NCBI RefSeq assembly: GCF_026616195.1
Contig: NZ_JANHDH010000002.1
Location: 186,001 to 250,000 of the forward strand
Direction of reading: 5' to 3'
Length of the DNA stretch: 64,000 bases
DNA from: Haloarchaeobius amylolyticus
GTDB lineage: Archaea; Halobacteriota; Halobacteria; Halobacteriales; Natrialbaceae
A model generated the notes under the pieces. That model made no database searches. It was not told the origin of the DNA and saw only the letters and a program-made list of their open reading frames with translations. Position 1 is the stretch's first letter; the number at the start of each line of letters is the position of its first letter. The translations under genes and the position numbers were made by a program. Shown in pieces: positions 1 to 9,118 of the stretch.

Positions 1-547
1 CACCGTCCCGCTCACCGACGACGACGGCAAGAGCGACACCGGCGTCGACCGCATCGCGAAACAGGAGATCGAGCGCGAGATCCGCTCCATCGCCCGCGGG
101 CACGTCTCGGTCGACCTGAAGGGCCAGAACAAGGCGGTCGTCTACGTCGAGGAGGACGACATCTCCGCGGTCATCGGGAAGGGCGGCGGCCGCATCAACG
201 ACGTGGAGAACCGCCTCGGCATCGACATCGACGTCCGGACCCACGACGAGAACCCGAACTACCGGACCGGCGGGTCGGGCGGTGGTGGCGGCGGTAGCAG
301 TTCACAATCAGGACAGCAGGACACCACCGGCCAGCTCGTCACGCCCGAGATCACCTCCCGGCACATCGTCATCCCGGTCGACGGCCACACCGGCGAGACG
401 GTCGAGGTCCGCGCCGACGGCGACTACCTGTTCACCGCGACGGTCGGCCGCGGCGGCGAGGTGCAGGTCTCGCGCGGTTCGGCCATCGCCGACGAACTGG
501 AGCGCGCCATCGACCGCAAGAACACCGTGACGGTCCACACGGCCTAA
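1..547 (+). CDS. PIN/KH-domain ATPase, C-terminal part
   Basis: The reading frame is open from base 2 and the gene starts upstream of the window, so only the last 181 residues are visible. They contain a KH-type RNA-binding motif (VIGKGGGRI, near bases 170-195). A glycine/serine-rich linker follows, then a short beta-rich tail. A KH domain followed by such a tail is the usual C-terminus of archaeal PIN-domain ATPases (PINA/COG1855 type), in which PIN and P-loop ATPase domains lie further upstream. Those domains are outside the window, so the family call rests on the C-terminus alone. Confidence 0.75.
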   Translation, partial: TVPLTDDDGKSDTGVDRIAKQEIEREIRSIARGHVSVDLKGQNKAVVYVEEDDISAVIGKGGGRINDVENRLGIDIDVRTHDENPNYRTGGSGGGGGGSSSQSGQQDTTGQLVTPEITSRHIVIPVDGHTGETVEVRADGDYLFTATVGRGGEVQVSRGSAIADELERAIDRKNTVTVHTA

Positions 548-574
548 ATCTGGGGCGTCACCACCTCGAGCCCG

Positions 575-781
575 TCACAGCAACTCACAGGCCACGAGCG
601 AGCCGACGCCGACGAGGGTCCAGACGACCCCGGCGTACCGCGTCAGCGCGACCTTCCACGCCGCCGGTTCGACGGCCCCACTGGGCCGTCGCCCGATGGC
701 GCCCAGCATCTCGTCCCACCGCGCCAGTCTCGTCGGCCAGAGGACCATGGGTGGCGCGAAGAGGATGCCCAGCAGGGCCAT
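575..781 (-). CDS. small two-TM membrane protein, unknown function
   Basis: A 68-residue product from the ATG at 781, which opens with a hydrophobic helix (MALLGILFAPPMVLWP). An ATG at residue 11 and an ORF start at 835 further upstream are possible, but add Cys/Arg-rich sequence that looks non-native. A second helix (YAGVVWTLVGVGSLVAC) ends the protein, and a basic/acidic stretch lies between. It is convergent with the PIN/KH ATPase. No recognised family and no function is claimed. Confidence 0.5.
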   Translation of the reverse strand: MALLGILFAPPMVLWPTRLARWDEMLGAIGRRPSGAVEPAAWKVALTRYAGVVWTLVGVGSLVACELL

Positions 782-907
782 GATGTAGTAGCTTCCAGAG
801 CACATGCGCTCGTACCAGATACAGAGAAGTGGCACATAGGGCTTCGGGGGCCCCGACCTGGTAGTTTCCCGTAAGGGCGACGAAACCGTGTCTATCCGCC
901 GTTTCGC

Positions 908-1453
908 TCACCCGCAAGCGACGAGTTCCCACGTGTACGTCGGCGGGTCGCCGGGGTTCTCCTCGCCGGGGGCTCGCGCGGCGTACCCCTCGGTCACGAA
1001 GTACCAGCCGTGGGACGGGGTACTGCCGAGCATCGTCCCGGTCCCGTAGCCTTCCTCCGAGAAGTCGACCGACACCGACGCCGCGACCAGCACGCCCGAT
1101 TCGAACCGCTCCATCACCCTCGCGTCCCAGCCGTCGAAGCCCGACACCCGCACGTCCTCGTCGGTCTCCAGCTCCGCGGTGGCGTAGGCCTTCTCGAACG
1201 CGATGGCGAACTCCGTCGCGGCGTCGTCGTCCAGCGTCCCCGGAAGGGACGGGTAGTCCCCGTCGGGGAGGTCTGCGACGGTACACTCGCCATCGGGGAC
1301 CGGGACGCCGTCAGGGGCATCGGCCTCGTCTCCAGCGGTGGTCGTCGCTGTCGGGTCGGTCGAGGTCGTCGCGGTGGTCCCCGCCGCTGTTCCGTCACCG
1401 AGGCAACCGCCGAGGAGCCCGGCCCCGGCCACGAGGAGGACGCGTCGTCGCAT
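908..1453 (-). CDS. haloarchaeal lipoprotein, unknown function
   Basis: A 181-residue protein starting with a short basic stretch and a lipobox (LLGGCLGDG), followed by a Thr/Ala-rich linker of about 30 residues. This is the usual layout of secreted, lipid-anchored haloarchaeal proteins. The twin arginines (MRRR) are compatible with Tat export. The C-terminal 130 residues form a domain with several Trp and Tyr residues and two Cys (one near the end, ELVACG). No family was recognised. It lies alone between two small membrane-protein genes on the same strand. Confidence 0.7.
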   Translation of the reverse strand: MRRRVLLVAGAGLLGGCLGDGTAAGTTATTSTDPTATTTAGDEADAPDGVPVPDGECTVADLPDGDYPSLPGTLDDDAATEFAIAFEKAYATAELETDEDVRVSGFDGWDARVMERFESGVLVAASVSVDFSEEGYGTGTMLGSTPSHGWYFVTEGYAARAPGEENPGDPPTYTWELVACG

Positions 1454-1514
1454 ACATGTGTTTTTTTAGACAATAGCAAGTACTTTGTGCCGGGTCGCCC
1501 CGCCGCGTCGCCGG

Positions 1515-1919
1515 CTACTCGTCCTCGTTCGGGTTCACGAGGTACTCGCTGGCCCGCCAGCTGAACGTGATGAAGGCCGCGAAGTAGCCGCCACCGGCGC
1601 CGATCCAGCCGGCCAGTCCGGGCAGTGCGCCTTCCAGCCCGGTCGACGCGCCGAGGGAGACGATGACCGCGGCCAGCTCCACGAAGACGAGGTCGCCGAA
1701 CATCGCGGCCCGCGAGCGCGACTCGAGGTAGTCGTCCACGTCGAAGTTCGAACTGATGAGGCCGAAGACGAGCAGCCCGGCGGGCGTCGAGAACGCGATG
1801 CCGAGGGCGGTCCGCTGAGCCTCCGAGAGCCCGGCGATGGGCGTCGCCTGTACCGTGCCGGCGACGATACTGGCGGCGAAGAGCGTCACCACCACCACGA
1901 CGATTCGTTTGACGTTCAT
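1515..1919 (-). CDS. multi-pass membrane protein, unknown function
   Basis: A 134-residue protein from the ATG at 1919; a GTG two codons upstream (1925) is an alternative start. There are about four hydrophobic segments: an N-terminal VVVVVVTLFAAS, a central LLVFGLISS, FVELAAVIVSL and WIGAGGGYFAAFITF. A charged loop (residues about 63-75, VDDYLESRSR) separates the first two from the last two. No catalytic motif is visible and no family was recognised. An integral membrane location is the only inference. Confidence 0.6.
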   Translation of the reverse strand: MNVKRIVVVVVTLFAASIVAGTVQATPIAGLSEAQRTALGIAFSTPAGLLVFGLISSNFDVDDYLESRSRAAMFGDLVFVELAAVIVSLGASTGLEGALPGLAGWIGAGGGYFAAFITFSWRASEYLVNPNEDE

Positions 1920-1988
1920 GGACACTGATTGGACAGCGCTGGAAGAAAGGCGGTTCGGTGTCGGGCGGGCGGTCGCTCTACCGGGACC

Positions 1989-2420
1989 TCAGCCACTCGT
2001 CTCGTTGGCTGGCAGGTCGTACTCGCCGACGACGTAGGTCCGCGAGCCCCGGTCGTAGATGAGCTGGACGGTCTGGCCGGGTCTGACGCCCGAGATGCTC
2101 GTCGAGTCGCCCTCGGCCACGTCGGCGTCCGCGTCGATGGCGAAGTCGGTCGCGTCCCACGTGGTCCGGGAGTCGTCGACGACGATCTGGAGGTTCCCGG
2201 CGGTCAGCGTCTCCCCGCCGGCGTGGGTGATGCGGAGCTGTGACTCGCCGGTCCGCTCGAAGGTGAACTCGGTGTCGGGTGGGTTCAGGGGCTCCTGGCC
2301 GCCCAAGACGTACGCCCCGGCGACGCCGAGGACGCTCGCGGCCAGCATCACGAACACCAGCGCGATGACCCACGTCCGCTTCTCCTGTGGGGCGCGCTGG
2401 AACTCCGCCTCGTCGGTCAT
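1989..2420 (-). CDS. type IV pilin-like protein (archaellin/type IV pilin N-terminal domain)
   Basis: A 143-residue protein. A charged N-terminus (QEKRTW) precedes a single hydrophobic helix of about 20 residues, and the rest is a beta-rich extracellular domain containing THAGGETL, a motif found repeatedly in haloarchaeal proteins with the DUF1628-type pilin N-terminal domain. Known members are surface or pilin-like proteins. The prepilin cleavage site is not of the classic form, so surface location is inferred from architecture only. Confidence 0.65.
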   Translation of the reverse strand: MTDEAEFQRAPQEKRTWVIALVFVMLAASVLGVAGAYVLGGQEPLNPPDTEFTFERTGESQLRITHAGGETLTAGNLQIVVDDSRTTWDATDFAIDADADVAEGDSTSISGVRPGQTVQLIYDRGSRTYVVGEYDLPANETSG

Positions 2421-2524
2421 ATCACCTGCGTCGCGGTCGACCTACAAGTACCATGTGGCTGTGGCAGCCGGCGGCCGTGGCGGCGTCGTCACTGGCCAGT
2501 GCTGTGGTCGAAAGGAGAGGGATT

Positions 2525-2806
2525 TCACTCCGCGCAGCAGGGTTCCGCGTCGCCGCCGTCGGCCGCGACCGCTTGCTCGTCTATCTCGTAGAGACTCTGT
2601 CTCGCGTCGGCGAAGTACACGTCCTGGTTCACGAGGTCGATGTCCTGCAGCCGTTCGAGGGCGTAGCGGACGGTTCGTGCGGAGAGCATGGACTCCTCGA
2701 CGATCTGTTTCTGTGTGAGTGGCCCGTCGTACTCGAGTACCTTGAAGACGAGCTTCGCGCTCGGCGGTAGCTCCTCGAGATCTTCCCCAGTTGTAGCGGC
2801 CATCAT
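2525..2806 (-). CDS. winged-helix transcriptional regulator
   Basis: The 93-residue protein starts at one of two tandem ATGs (2806 or 2803); a much longer open frame upstream is Arg/Pro-rich shadow sequence. Residues about 13-62 form a MarR/TrmB-type winged helix with the recognition region ESMLSARTVRYALERL. The C-terminus ends in adjacent cysteines (EPCCAE), which could sense redox or metals. It is divergent from the EMC6-like/ABCE1 pair, with which it probably shares the 2807-2917 control region. The target is unknown. Confidence 0.8.
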   Translation of the reverse strand: MMAATTGEDLEELPPSAKLVFKVLEYDGPLTQKQIVEESMLSARTVRYALERLQDIDLVNQDVYFADARQSLYEIDEQAVAADGGDAEPCCAE

Positions 2807-2917
2807 TACGATTCGAAAGCGTCCACGCTCATAAAGATTGACCCCAACGGGTACGGGGAACGCACGCGCGAATCGACAAGCGAACGCCTTTTTACCGGTC
2901 GTCACACACCAACGACC

Positions 2918-3247
2918 ATGGCTACCGAAACAGCTGACTCCGGCACCGACTCCGGCGGTCAGCACTTTGGGACGGTCACGCGCACGACGCTGTCGGCGGC
3001 GGCTGGCGTCGCCGCGGCGTTCGTCTCCGCGTGGCTCACGGGGGACATGGCTCCAGCAGCGGCCGCCCTCCACCAGCCCGCACAGGCGGTCGTCCTCGTC
3101 GCTATCGCCGTCCAGCCCGTACTCCAGCGGCTGCTCGGCGTCTACAAGGACGACTTCGGCGCGAAAGACTTCCTCTTCATCGCGTTCATGACGTTCTCCA
3201 TGTGGTTCGTCACGTGGGGCATCATGCTCAGCGCACAGGCGAACTGA
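2918..3247 (+). CDS. EMC6-like membrane protein
   Basis: A 109-residue protein with three hydrophobic segments (residues about 27-41, 55-70 and 85-105) after a polar N-terminus. The pattern matches the small haloarchaeal proteins annotated as EMC6-like, related to a subunit of the ER membrane complex that helps insert membrane proteins. It ends two bases before the ABCE1 start, so the two are probably co-transcribed. The EMC6 relation is remembered from family annotation and was not tested here. Confidence 0.65.
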   Translation: MATETADSGTDSGGQHFGTVTRTTLSAAAGVAAAFVSAWLTGDMAPAAAALHQPAQAVVLVAIAVQPVLQRLLGVYKDDFGAKDFLFIAFMTFSMWFVTWGIMLSAQAN

Positions 3248-3249
3248 CC

Positions 3250-5064
3250 ATGGCGGAGGACAGCATCGCGGTCGTCGACCTGGACCGGTGCCAGCCCGAC
3301 CGCTGTAACTACGAGTGCAAGAACTACTGCCCGCCCAACCGCACCGGCAAGGAGTGCATCACCCTGCGTGGCGAGGACGCCATGGAGGGCAAGCCGGACC
3401 AGGTGCGCATCTCCGAGGAGATCTGTCTGGGCGAGACGTGCGGTATCTGCGTCGAGAAGTGCCCGTTCGACGCCATCGAGATCATCAACCTGCCACAGGA
3501 GCTCTCCGAGGAGCCGGCCCACCGCTACGGCGAGAACGCCTTCTCGCTGTACGGCCTGCCGGCCCCGGAGGAGGGTCGCGTGACGGGTATCCTCGGCCCG
3601 AACGGTATCGGGAAGACGACGGCCGTCCGCATCCTCGCCGGCGAACTCGCGCCGAACCTCGGCGACTACGGCCACGAGCCCGAGTGGGAGGAGATCCTCG
3701 ACCGCTACCGCGGCACCGAGCTGCAGGACTTCCTGAAGTCGCTGCGCGACGGCGACGTGACCGTCGCCCGCAAGCCGCAGTACGTCGACCAGATTCCCAA
3801 GCAGTTCGACGGGGTCACCCGGACGCTGCTCGAATCCGCCGACGAGCGCGGCGTCCTCGACCAGCTCACCGAGCGTCTCTCCATCACGCCGGTCCTCGAC
3901 CAGGACATCGACAACCTCTCCGGCGGGGAACTCCAGCGCGTCGCGCTGGCGGCCACCCTCGCCCGGGACGCCGACTTCTACTTCCTGGACGAGATCACGC
4001 CGTACCTCGACATCGGCCAGCGCGTCACCGCGGCGCGGCTCATCCGCGACCTCGCCGAGGACGGCGACCGGTCGATGCTGGTGGTCGAACACGACCTGGC
4101 CATCCTCGACCTGCTCGCGGACAACCTCCACATCGCCTACGGTGAGCCGGGGGCCTACGGTGTCATCACGACGCCGAAGTCCGTCAGGAACGGCATCAAC
4201 GAGTACCTGAAGGGCTACCTCGACAACGAGAACATGCGCATCCGGCCGAACGCCATCAAGTTCGAGGAGCACGCCCCGCGGACCGTCAGCAAGGGCGAGG
4301 TCATCGCGGAGTACCCCGACCTCGCGATGAGCTACGGCGAGGGCGAGTTCGGCCTGGAGGTCGAGGGCGGCAAGATCCGCGAGAACGAGGTCCTGGGCAT
4401 CGTCGGCCCGAACGGTATCGGGAAGTCGACGTTCGCGAAGCTCCTGAACGGGAGCATCGAGCCCACGAAAGGCGAGCTGGACTTCCGGCTCGACATCTCC
4501 TACAAGCCCCAGTACATCGAGATCGACCAGCCGATGCGGGTCGACGTCTTCCTGCAGTCCATCACCGACCAGTTCGGCTCGTCGTACTGGGAGACGGAGA
4601 TCGCCAACCCGCTCCAGCTCGGCCGCATCATGGAGCAGAACCTGAACGACCTCTCCGGCGGTGAGCGCCAGCGCGTCGCCATCGCGGCGTGTCTCTCCGA
4701 GGACGCCGACCTCTACCTGCTGGACGAGCCATCCGCACACCTCGACGTCGAGCAGCGCGTGCAGGCGACCCGGGCCATCCGGCGCTACGCCGAGAGCCAG
4801 GACGCGACGGTCATGGTCATCGACCACGACATCTACATGATCGACCTGCTCGCGGACCGCCTGATGGTGTTCGACGGCGAGCCGGCCCACCACGGCCACG
4901 CCGGCACGCCCCAGGGCATGCGCTCGGGCATGAACGAGTTCCTCGCGAACCTCGACGTGACGTTCCGCCGTGACGAGCGCACCAAGCGCCCGCGGGTGAA
5001 CAAGCCGGACTCCCAGCTCGACCGCAAGCAGAAGTCCGAGGGCGAGTACTACTACGCGCCCTGA
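3250..5064 (+). CDS. rli: ribosome-recycling ATPase ABCE1/RLI
   Basis: A 604-residue ABC ATPase, the usual length for archaeal ABCE1, which splits post-termination ribosomes with aRF1/Pelota. The N-terminus carries two cysteine clusters for 4Fe-4S centres (CQPDRCNYECKNYC and CGICVEKC). There are two nucleotide-binding domains with Walker A motifs GPNGIGKTT and GPNGIGKST, signatures LSGGELQR and LSGGERQR, and Walker B regions ending in DEIT and DEPS. The hinge lies between. The ATG at 3250 gives the canonical start; the longer open frame is out of phase with the preceding gene. An essential core gene. Confidence 0.98.
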   Translation: MAEDSIAVVDLDRCQPDRCNYECKNYCPPNRTGKECITLRGEDAMEGKPDQVRISEEICLGETCGICVEKCPFDAIEIINLPQELSEEPAHRYGENAFSLYGLPAPEEGRVTGILGPNGIGKTTAVRILAGELAPNLGDYGHEPEWEEILDRYRGTELQDFLKSLRDGDVTVARKPQYVDQIPKQFDGVTRTLLESADERGVLDQLTERLSITPVLDQDIDNLSGGELQRVALAATLARDADFYFLDEITPYLDIGQRVTAARLIRDLAEDGDRSMLVVEHDLAILDLLADNLHIAYGEPGAYGVITTPKSVRNGINEYLKGYLDNENMRIRPNAIKFEEHAPRTVSKGEVIAEYPDLAMSYGEGEFGLEVEGGKIRENEVLGIVGPNGIGKSTFAKLLNGSIEPTKGELDFRLDISYKPQYIEIDQPMRVDVFLQSITDQFGSSYWETEIANPLQLGRIMEQNLNDLSGGERQRVAIAACLSEDADLYLLDEPSAHLDVEQRVQATRAIRRYAESQDATVMVIDHDIYMIDLLADRLMVFDGEPAHHGHAGTPQGMRSGMNEFLANLDVTFRRDERTKRPRVNKPDSQLDRKQKSEGEYYYAP

Positions 5065-5128
5065 CCGGTCGTCGAACCGTCGTATCGAACCGAAGGGGTA
5101 AGGTTCTCGCACCACGTTCTCCCAGCCC

Positions 5129-6445
5129 GTGACACGGTCCCCGTCCCACATCCGACAGCTCGCGGCCTCCCTCTCTTCGCTCCGCGAGCCCGGCGTTCGC
5201 GCCCGGCTGTTCCTCGTCGTGGCGCTGGTCCTGCTGGCCGTCGCGCTCGCCGGCTACGTCACCGCCCCCGACGACCCGCGGCTGACCGTCGCCGAGGAAC
5301 CGCCCGAACACAACACCCTCGTCGGCATCCAGGGCTACGCCGACGAGGGCCGCGTCGTCGAACTCTCGCCACAGGGCGAGGTCGTCTGGTCGTACGAGGG
5401 CCCCGGCGACGTCTTCGACGTGGAGGCGGTCGACGCCTCGACGGTGCAGGTCGCGACGGCCGACACCGTCCCCGACACCGAGTGTCCCGAGCCCTACGCC
5501 AGCGACGGGACCGACGGCTGCGTCCGCAACGCCCTCCAGCTGGTCGACCGCGACTCGACGGACGTGGTCTGGGAGTACGCCTGGTACGACGTCGAGAAGC
5601 ACGAGCACGAACTCCACGACGCCGACCGGTACGTGGTCGACGGCGAGCCGCGGTACGTCATGGTCGACCTCGGGAACGACCGCGTGTTCGCGGTCGACGC
5701 GTCCGGCGAGAAACTGTGGCAGTGGAACGCGACCGACACCTACGACCGACCCGCCGACATGGGCCCGGAGAGCGACTGGACGCACATGAACGACGTGGAC
5801 CGCATCGAACCGGGCGTCTTCCAGGTGAGTCTGCGGAACTTCGACACCGTGGTCGAACTCCACGTCGCCGATAACGGGTCGGTTCGCGTCGAGCCGGTCA
5901 TCGGCCCGAACCAGTTCGAAGGCGAGGCCGGCCCGCTGTACGAACAGCACAACCCCGACCGGCTCGGGGACGGCTCCCTGCTGGTGGCCGACAGCGAGCA
6001 CGACCGCGTGGTCGAGTTCGGTCCCGACGGCGAGAAGACGTGGGAGGCCGGCGGTAGCGGCCTGTTCGACTGGCCGCGCGACGCCGACCGATTGCCCAAC
6101 GGCCACACGCTCGTCACCGACTCCTACAACGACCGGGTCGTGGAACTCGACGAGGACGGCGAGGTCGTCTGGGCGGTCGAGACCGGCGACCTGCCCTACG
6201 AGGCCGACCGGGTGACCCCCGCCGAGCCCGCCAGGGCCGACGGGAGCGCCGACGGCCCGAGCGCCGTCGAGGAAGACCTCGCCTCGAACGTCGACGAGGG
6301 CTCGACGGTGACCACCTCGCTCGCGTTCGTCGTCTCGGTGTCGAAGTACGTCCTCCCGAACGGACTGGCAGAACAGCTCTACGCGTTGGTCGCGGCGACC
6401 CTGCTGCTGGCGGGGGCGGGCGTCGAGGGCTACCGCGCTCGCTAG
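5129..6445 (+). CDS. membrane-anchored arylsulfotransferase (ASST)-like beta-propeller protein
   Basis: A 438-residue protein starting at GTG 5129. An N-terminal helix (residues about 25-45) and a C-terminal helix (about 413-433) flank a large domain of repeated blades such as VVELSPQGEVVWSY, VFAVDASGEKLWQW and VVELDEDGEVVWAV. This repeat type and the His-containing segments (HMNDVDR, EQHNPDR) match the arylsulfotransferase family of haloarchaea. Sulfotransferase activity is not shown by the sequence; many archaeal members are of unknown role. The gene is monocistronic. Confidence 0.7.
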   Translation: MTRSPSHIRQLAASLSSLREPGVRARLFLVVALVLLAVALAGYVTAPDDPRLTVAEEPPEHNTLVGIQGYADEGRVVELSPQGEVVWSYEGPGDVFDVEAVDASTVQVATADTVPDTECPEPYASDGTDGCVRNALQLVDRDSTDVVWEYAWYDVEKHEHELHDADRYVVDGEPRYVMVDLGNDRVFAVDASGEKLWQWNATDTYDRPADMGPESDWTHMNDVDRIEPGVFQVSLRNFDTVVELHVADNGSVRVEPVIGPNQFEGEAGPLYEQHNPDRLGDGSLLVADSEHDRVVEFGPDGEKTWEAGGSGLFDWPRDADRLPNGHTLVTDSYNDRVVELDEDGEVVWAVETGDLPYEADRVTPAEPARADGSADGPSAVEEDLASNVDEGSTVTTSLAFVVSVSKYVLPNGLAEQLYALVAATLLLAGAGVEGYRAR

Positions 6446-6452
6446 GGCGCCG

Positions 6453-7163
6453 CTAGGGCGCTCGGCTGTCCACCCGTCCGCGGAGGATGTCGCTCGTGTC
6501 CTCGAAGAACGCCGGAACCGACAGCGGCGTGTCCGGGTCGAACAGGAACAGCGTCCCCGTCTCGGGGTCGCCCGTCGGCGTGAGCCAGACCACGGTCCCG
6601 GCGTCGGTCGTCGTCAGGGTGCCGACGGGGTGGTCCCGGCCGGCCGTCGCCGCGGTGCCGTCCCGGACCGCCTCGTACAGGCCGGTCGCCTCGGCCTCCG
6701 AGAGCGTCAGGTCGTCGTCGCGGAAGATCACCTCGACGCTGCCGGGGGCACAGTGGGCGATGCCCTGCAGGCCCCAGTCGGTCCGGGACTGGACGACGCT
6801 GACGAGCAGGTCGTCGGAGTACTCCGCGACGGCCGAGAGCGCCTCGATGGCGGCCGCGTCGTCGGGGCCGTCCCGGCGGACGAACTCGGCGGAGAACTGC
6901 TCCATGTACTTCGTCGCGAGCCCCTTCGCGCCGCCGAAGGTCCGCGCGGTGCCCACGGTCAGCGGGACCGCGAAGTCAGCGGAGAACAGGCGATGGACGC
7001 GGACGACGTAGGCCGAGGGCGTCATCGCGCTGGCGCGACCGCCCGGCGAGTCGTAGCGGGGGAGCACGCTCACGGTGAGGTTGCGACCTTCGTGGTAGAA
7101 TTCGGCACCGTGTCGGCCCTCGTACTCGCGAACCCAGCCGACCGGGAGCCCACCCCCCTGCAT
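6453..7163 (-). CDS. conserved haloarchaeal protein of unknown function
   Basis: A 236-residue soluble protein from the ATG at 7163, with a GTG immediately upstream as an alternative. No signal peptide, membrane segment or catalytic motif was recognised. It begins nine bases after the stop of amzA on the same strand, so it is the second gene of a likely two-gene operon with the archaemetzincin. Any functional link to the protease is only suggested by this spacing. Confidence 0.6.
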   Translation of the reverse strand: MQGGGLPVGWVREYEGRHGAEFYHEGRNLTVSVLPRYDSPGGRASAMTPSAYVVRVHRLFSADFAVPLTVGTARTFGGAKGLATKYMEQFSAEFVRRDGPDDAAAIEALSAVAEYSDDLLVSVVQSRTDWGLQGIAHCAPGSVEVIFRDDDLTLSEAEATGLYEAVRDGTAATAGRDHPVGTLTTTDAGTVVWLTPTGDPETGTLFLFDPDTPLSVPAFFEDTSDILRGRVDSRAP

Positions 7164-7172
7164 CACCGCACC

Positions 7173-7694
7173 TCAGAGCACCATGCGCTGGCAGGAGCCA
7201 CACAGCGTCTCCTCTTTCACGTCGACCTCGCGGACGGTGGGTGAGAAGTTCATCACGCAGCGGTTGTTGTCGCAGTGTTCGAGCCCGAGCGTGTGCCCGA
7301 TCTCGTGGACGATCTCCTTGCGGATGCGGTCCTCGAAGATCTCCTCGGAGCTCTTGTTCGAGAAGCCGCCGTCGCTGGAGGTCTGGAGCCGGTAGGTCGA
7401 GACGACGCTGCCGCTCCCGTCGAGATAGGCGAGCCCGAAGACGTAGTTGCGTCGCCGGTAGAAGAGGTCCTTGGGGGTGACGGCGATGTTCTTCTCCCCG
7501 TTGCCGACGCGCTCGGCCAGCTGGATGAACTCCTCGGCGGAGTACTGGTTGCGCTTGGGGTCGTACGCGCCACTGGGCAGCGACTGGGGCTCGTGGACGG
7601 TCACGTCGCAGCCGTAGACCGTCCGCAGCCCCTCGGACGCCGCGCGCTTCACGGGCGCGGATACGTCACCCACCGGAACGATATCAACGAGCAT
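7173..7694 (-). CDS. amzA: archaemetzincin family zinc metalloprotease
   Basis: A 173-residue protein starting at the ATG at 7694 (MLVDIVPVGD); an open frame 11 codons longer is less typical. It carries the metzincin zinc-binding motif HEIGHTLGLEHC, the nearby NNRCVMNFS (Met-turn), and a C-terminal CGSCQ. Together these make the four-cysteine second zinc site that defines archaemetzincins. The predicted role is an aminopeptidase-like zinc protease; the physiological substrate is unknown. It is divergent from the UPF0146 gene, with only 39 bases between the two starts. Confidence 0.95.
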   Translation of the reverse strand: MLVDIVPVGDVSAPVKRAASEGLRTVYGCDVTVHEPQSLPSGAYDPKRNQYSAEEFIQLAERVGNGEKNIAVTPKDLFYRRRNYVFGLAYLDGSGSVVSTYRLQTSSDGGFSNKSSEEIFEDRIRKEIVHEIGHTLGLEHCDNNRCVMNFSPTVREVDVKEETLCGSCQRMVL

Positions 7695-7733
7695 GAGAAA
7701 CGATAAGGCAGCTTCGGGCATAAACATCCCGCC

Positions 7734-8135
7734 GTGGCGACCGATTCGACACCCGCTCTCTGCGGGTGGTTAGCACGCTACGAGACCGTCGTCGAGGTCG
7801 GTGTCGGGCACCGGACGGACGTGGCCGCCGGCCTCGCAGAGCGCGGCGTCCGGGTCACCGCGACCGACGTGTACGACCGGCCCGTCCCCGACGGGGTCCG
7901 GTTCGTCCGCGACGACGTGACCGACCCCGACCTCGCTGTCTACCGCGACGCCGACGCCATCTACGCGCTGAACGTCCCGCCCGAGCTGCACCGGCCCGTC
8001 TGGGACGTCGCGAAACGGGTGGGTGCGGACTTCGTCTTCACGACGCTGGGCGGCGACCAGCCCGCGATTCCGGTCGAGCGAGAGACGATACCCGCCGATA
8101 CGCTGTACGTGGCCCGTGACGGCCCGGGGCGCTGA
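7734..8135 (+). CDS. UPF0146 family protein
   Basis: A 133-residue protein starting at GTG 7734. The N-terminal VVEVGVGHRTDVAAGLAERG looks like the glycine-rich SAM- or nucleotide-binding loop of a Rossmann fold, followed by TATDVYDR and FVRDDVTDPD. This pattern is characteristic of the archaeal UPF0146 family, an abbreviated methyltransferase-like fold of unknown function. It is divergent from amzA and followed by a HAD hydrolase. Confidence 0.85.
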   Translation: MATDSTPALCGWLARYETVVEVGVGHRTDVAAGLAERGVRVTATDVYDRPVPDGVRFVRDDVTDPDLAVYRDADAIYALNVPPELHRPVWDVAKRVGADFVFTTLGGDQPAIPVERETIPADTLYVARDGPGR

Positions 8136-8205
8136 CCGACGGTTCCGGTAGTCCTGCCTGTCCGGTCCGATAGGCCCATTACCCGTCGGACCAGTGTGCG
8201 TGAAC

Positions 8206-9081
8206 ATGGAGGCAGATACGGTCGTCCTCGACATCGATGGGGTGCTCGTGGACGTGGCGGACTCCTATCGCCGCGCCATCGTGGAGTCCGTCGAGCGCGT
8301 CTACGACCAGACCATCCGGAAGGAGGACATCCAGTCGTTCAAGGACGCGGGTGGGTTCAACAACGACTGGGAACTGACGTACGCGGCTGCACTGTACGTC
8401 CTGGCGCTTCGGGAGGGGCTGTCACTCTCGCTCGAGGAGTTCACCGGCGAGATCCGCGAGCACGGGGGCGGCCTCGACAGCGCCGAACTCGTGGTGGGGT
8501 CCGAGGTCGGCGCGAACGCGTTCGAGCGCATCAAGGAGGAGTGGGACACCGAGCGACTCCGCGACGTGTTCCAGCAGCTCTACCTCGGCAGCGACCTCTA
8601 TCGCACGCTGGAGGGCGGCGAGCCCGACATCGACTGCGAGGGGTTCATCCACGACGAACCGGTCATCATCGAGCCCGAGACCATCGAGGCGCTCCAGGCG
8701 AACTTCGACGTCGGCGTCGTCACGGGTCGCCCCGCGGCCGAGGCCGACATCGCGCTCTCGCGGGTCGGGCTTGACGTCCCCGACGAGCACCGCTTCACGA
8801 TGGACGACTGGGAGGAGGGCAAACCCCACCCCCGGGCGCTCATGACGCTCGCGGAGCGCTTCGACAGCGAGGACGTGGTGTTCGTCGGCGACACCATCGA
8901 CGACGTGACCACGGCCCGGCGGGCGAACGAGGAGGACGAGGACCGGAACTACACCGGCGTCGGCGTCCTCACCGGCGGCCTCACCGGCGTCGAGGGCAAG
9001 CAGAAGTTCGTCGCCTACGGCGCGAAGGCCATCCTCGACGACGTGAACCTGCTGCCGGGGCTGCTCGGCGTCGAGGAGTAG
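8206..9081 (+). CDS. HAD-superfamily hydrolase, TIGR01548-like
   Basis: The 291-residue protein begins at the ATG at 8206 ([13 protein letters not shown]); a GTG four codons upstream is unlikely. Motif I is DIDGVLVD, motif II lies in VGVVTGRP, and motif III/IV is in the region KPHP to [10 protein letters not shown] large cap insertion (residues about 20-150) fits subfamily IA and the archaeal TIGR01548 group. Members are phosphatases or phosphohydrolases with undefined substrates. It is probably monocistronic. Confidence 0.85.
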   Translation: MEADTVVLDIDGVLVDVADSYRRAIVESVERVYDQTIRKEDIQSFKDAGGFNNDWELTYAAALYVLALREGLSLSLEEFTGEIREHGGGLDSAELVVGSEVGANAFERIKEEWDTERLRDVFQQLYLGSDLYRTLEGGEPDIDCEGFIHDEPVIIEPETIEALQANFDVGVVTGRPAAEADIALSRVGLDVPDEHRFTMDDWEEGKPHPRALMTLAERFDSEDVVFVGDTIDDVTTARRANEEDEDRNYTGVGVLTGGLTGVEGKQKFVAYGAKAILDDVNLLPGLLGVEE

Positions 9082-9118
9082 GAGAAGACTCTCGGTTCTG
9101 CCGCCGGAACACCCGTCT

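Noticed and set aside
3142-5151. Long minus-strand frame opposite ABCE1
   Set aside because: A G+C-bias shadow; its Val/Asp/Leu-rich sequence has no domain, and the ABCE1 motifs on the plus strand are unambiguous.
4817-6106. 429-codon minus-strand frame across the ABCE1 end and the ASST-like gene
   Set aside because: Spans two real genes on the other strand and has no recognisable domain; composition is that of a shadow frame.
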